From Streptomyces kronopolitis (GTDB lineage Bacteria; Actinomycetota; Actinomycetes; Streptomycetales; Streptomycetaceae), in the NCBI RefSeq assembly GCF_014646275.1, contig NZ_BMND01000048.1, forward strand, positions 1 through 37,423: a DNA stretch of 37,423 nucleotides, in the 5' to 3' direction. Both the position numbers and the translations under genes were made by a program. A model generated the notes under the pieces. That model was not told where the DNA came from. It made no database searches and was given only the letters and a program-made list of their open reading frames with translations. Below are positions 36,057 to 37,423 of the stretch, piece after piece (position 1 is the stretch's first letter; every line of letters begins with the position of its first letter).

Positions 36057-36671
36057 ATGACGAACCTCCGCACCCTGACCGCCCCTTCCGCGACGACCAC
36101 CGCGCCCGTCCCGCACGGCCACCGCCACCGGCTGCGCGCCGTGACCCCCGACGAGCCGCTCCCGTCACCCGTCCCCGTCCCCACAGCGGGCGCCACGCCC
36201 CACGGTGTCCCCTCCGTCGCCGACCTGCTGGACTCCGGTGCCACCTGGATCCCCGCGCCCCAGCACAGCCTGCCCGCGCTGCCCGGACAGCCGCCGATGG
36301 TCGGCTACCTGGTGCTCGTACCGGCCGAACAGGCCGCCGCACCGCAGCCGGCCGCCGCCCCCGGGCCGACGGCGCCGACCGGCGACGAGATCGTGCGGAT
36401 CGACCCCGAGCGGCGCACCGCGCAGGTCCACGGCCGCCCGCTGGACCTCACCTACCTCGAATTCGAGCTGCTGGCGCATCTGGTGGCGCATCCGCACCGG
36501 GTGCACACCCGCGACCAGCTGGTGACCACGGTGTGGGGCTACGGCCATGTCGGCGACGGCCGCACCGTCGATGTCCATGTCGCCCGGCTGCGGCGCAAGT
36601 TGGGCGCCGCGCACCGGTCGTCGATCGTGACGGTGCGGCGGGTGGGCTACAAGTACGTCCCGGGCAGCTGA
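36057..36671 (+). CDS. OmpR-type winged-helix regulator without a receiver domain
   Basis: A 204-residue protein. Residues 111-204 are an OmpR/PhoB-type winged helix (LDLTYLEFELLAHLVAHPHRVHTRDQL, then DGRTVDVHVARLRRKLG and TVRRVGYKYV). The first 110 residues are Pro/Ala-rich, with a short hydrophobic segment (MVGYLVLVPAEQ) and no phospho-acceptor Asp or receiver fold. It is therefore an orphan DNA-binding protein, not a response regulator. ATG at 36057; GTG at 36054 is possible. It is preceded by a possible leader peptide and ends 9 nt from the convergent DedA gene. Targets unknown. Confidence 0.87.
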   Translation: MTNLRTLTAPSATTTAPVPHGHRHRLRAVTPDEPLPSPVPVPTAGATPHGVPSVADLLDSGATWIPAPQHSLPALPGQPPMVGYLVLVPAEQAAAPQPAAAPGPTAPTGDEIVRIDPERRTAQVHGRPLDLTYLEFELLAHLVAHPHRVHTRDQLVTTVWGYGHVGDGRTVDVHVARLRRKLGAAHRSSIVTVRRVGYKYVPGS

Positions 36672-36680
36672 GGTTCGGCC

Positions 36681-37358
36681 TCACGCGCCCTCCGGTTCCT
36701 CCCGCCGGGCGTGCGGCCGGGCGGGGAGCCGCTCCCCCGCCCGGCCGGTCGCCGCGCCCCGCCGGTGCAGCCCGCCCGCACAGCCCGCCACCAGCAGTCC
36801 GACGCCGGAGGCCAGCAGCATGCCCACGACCGGGGAATCGGTCAACGCCGTCCCGCCGAAGCCGCCGAGCGCCGCGCTGCACACCGCCCACAGGCCCGCG
36901 CCGACCGCGTCCAGGACGACGAAGCGGCGCAGCGGAAAGCCCACACTGCCGGTGGACAGCGTGGCGACCACCCGGCCGCCGGGCACGAAGCGGCCGGCGA
37001 CGACCAGCAGGGCGGCGTGTCGTTCGACCATGGCGCGGGCCCCGGCGTGCCGGGCCCGGCCGCGGGCCCCGCGCAGCAGCCGGGCGAGCGCGCGCGGACC
37101 CGCGCGCCGCCCCACCGCGTAGCCCAGGCAGTCACCGGCCAGCGCCCCGGCCGCCGCGACGCCCGCCAGCAGCGCGAGCGGCGCCGGGTCGGGGCCGATG
37201 AGCACGGCGACCAGGACGACGGTGGTCTCGCTGGGCATGAACGGCAGCAGGGCGTCGAGGCCGGACACCAGCAGGATGATCAGCCACAGCCAGGGCGAGT
37301 CCAGCATGCCCCGGAGCGGCTCGGTGAGCTGATCGAGCCGGTCGAGCTGGTCAAACAT
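36681..37358 (-). CDS. DedA-family membrane protein
   Basis: A 225-residue integral membrane protein with the DedA/SNARE-associated layout. LPFMPSETTVVL lies in the re-entrant region, and the GDCLGYAVGRRAG motif and FVPGGRVVATLSTGSVGFPLRRFV (the conserved Arg-Gly region) follow, with two C-terminal helices and an Arg/Glu-rich cytoplasmic tail. DedA proteins are undecaprenyl-phosphate or phospholipid flippases/scramblases. The N-terminus repeats FDQLDRLDQL before the first helix. ATG at 37358 has no clear ribosome site; only 65 nt of upstream sequence is in the window, and nothing can be recognised there. Confidence 0.88.
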   Translation of the reverse strand: MFDQLDRLDQLTEPLRGMLDSPWLWLIILLVSGLDALLPFMPSETTVVLVAVLIGPDPAPLALLAGVAAAGALAGDCLGYAVGRRAGPRALARLLRGARGRARHAGARAMVERHAALLVVAGRFVPGGRVVATLSTGSVGFPLRRFVVLDAVGAGLWAVCSAALGGFGGTALTDSPVVGMLLASGVGLLVAGCAGGLHRRGAATGRAGERLPARPHARREEPEGA

Positions 37359-37423
37359 GGGCCGGGGCGGGCGCGGCCGGGGCGGGCGCCCGCCGGGCCG
37401 CCGCCACCGTCGCCACGGCCTCG

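Noticed and set aside
1..37423. tRNA, rRNA, insertion sequences, prophage or integration sites
   Set aside because: No cloverleaf, rRNA segment, transposase, integrase or flanking target repeat could be recognised by eye on either strand.

Overview
The window is a piece of a Streptomyces-type actinomycete chromosome. The evidence is the very high G+C content with strong G/C bias at third codon positions, frequent GTG starts, long GC-rich stem-loop terminators, two different glutamine synthetases, and a gene order (sucB, GntR regulator, aceE, then lipB-lipA, glnA and glnII) that I recall from Streptomyces coelicolor. I see no rRNA, tRNA, CRISPR array, transposase or prophage gene.

Layout. 1-6.1 kb: the end of sucB, a FadR-type GntR regulator, aceE with a long structured leader, and a WYL regulator. 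6.1-12.4 kb: an SDR, a membrane-anchored protein with a degenerate sigma-like N-terminus, a DUF4240 protein, a TIGR01777 epimerase and a FAD oxidoreductase. 12.4-16.6 kb: a TPR-type regulator divergent from lipB, then lipA and a small conserved protein. 16.6-19.7 kb: DUF4191 and RDD membrane proteins, then glnA with a recognisable four-part GlnR box. 19.9-31.7 kb looks accessory: a DUF2071 protein, a MerR/hydrolase divergent pair, a TetR/hydrolase divergent pair, a Fpg/Nei glycosylase, a two-gene unit (Fe(II)/2-oxoglutarate oxygenase, then a choline/carnitine-acyltransferase homologue), fadH with a PadR regulator, and a 90-residue protein. 31.8-37.4 kb: a Gfo/Idh/MocA protein divergent from glnII (second GlnR box), DUF6891 and rhomboid-like proteins, a possible Cys-Cys leader peptide before a winged-helix regulator, and a DedA protein.

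How the genes fit together. SucB and AceE belong to lipoate-dependent 2-oxoacid dehydrogenase complexes, and LipB/LipA make that lipoyl cofactor, so the first 16 kb is largely a lipoate-centred central-carbon block. glnA and glnII are the ammonium-assimilating enzymes, and both carry exactly 11-nt-phased GlnR half-sites. In the accessory segment, three regulator/enzyme pairs have readable operator-like elements: a MerR promoter with a 19-bp spacer, a 12-bp TetR palindrome, and an AT-rich 20-bp palindrome at fadH.

The best candidate for something undescribed is the oxygenase/acyltransferase unit at 25.4-28.3 kb. The oxygenase resembles the HalD/BesD amino-acid halogenase family but keeps the iron-binding Asp. 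The acyltransferase keeps the catalytic His and a carnitine-type Thr, but appears to have Gln where carnitine enzymes have an Arg. Also notable are a Ser-to-Cys hydrolase under a MerR promoter, an SDR with Phe in place of the catalytic Tyr, three tandem hairpins between lipB and lipA, and the Cys-Cys small ORF upstream of the winged-helix gene. All functional statements rest on reading the sequence and remembered family motifs; no database search was run.
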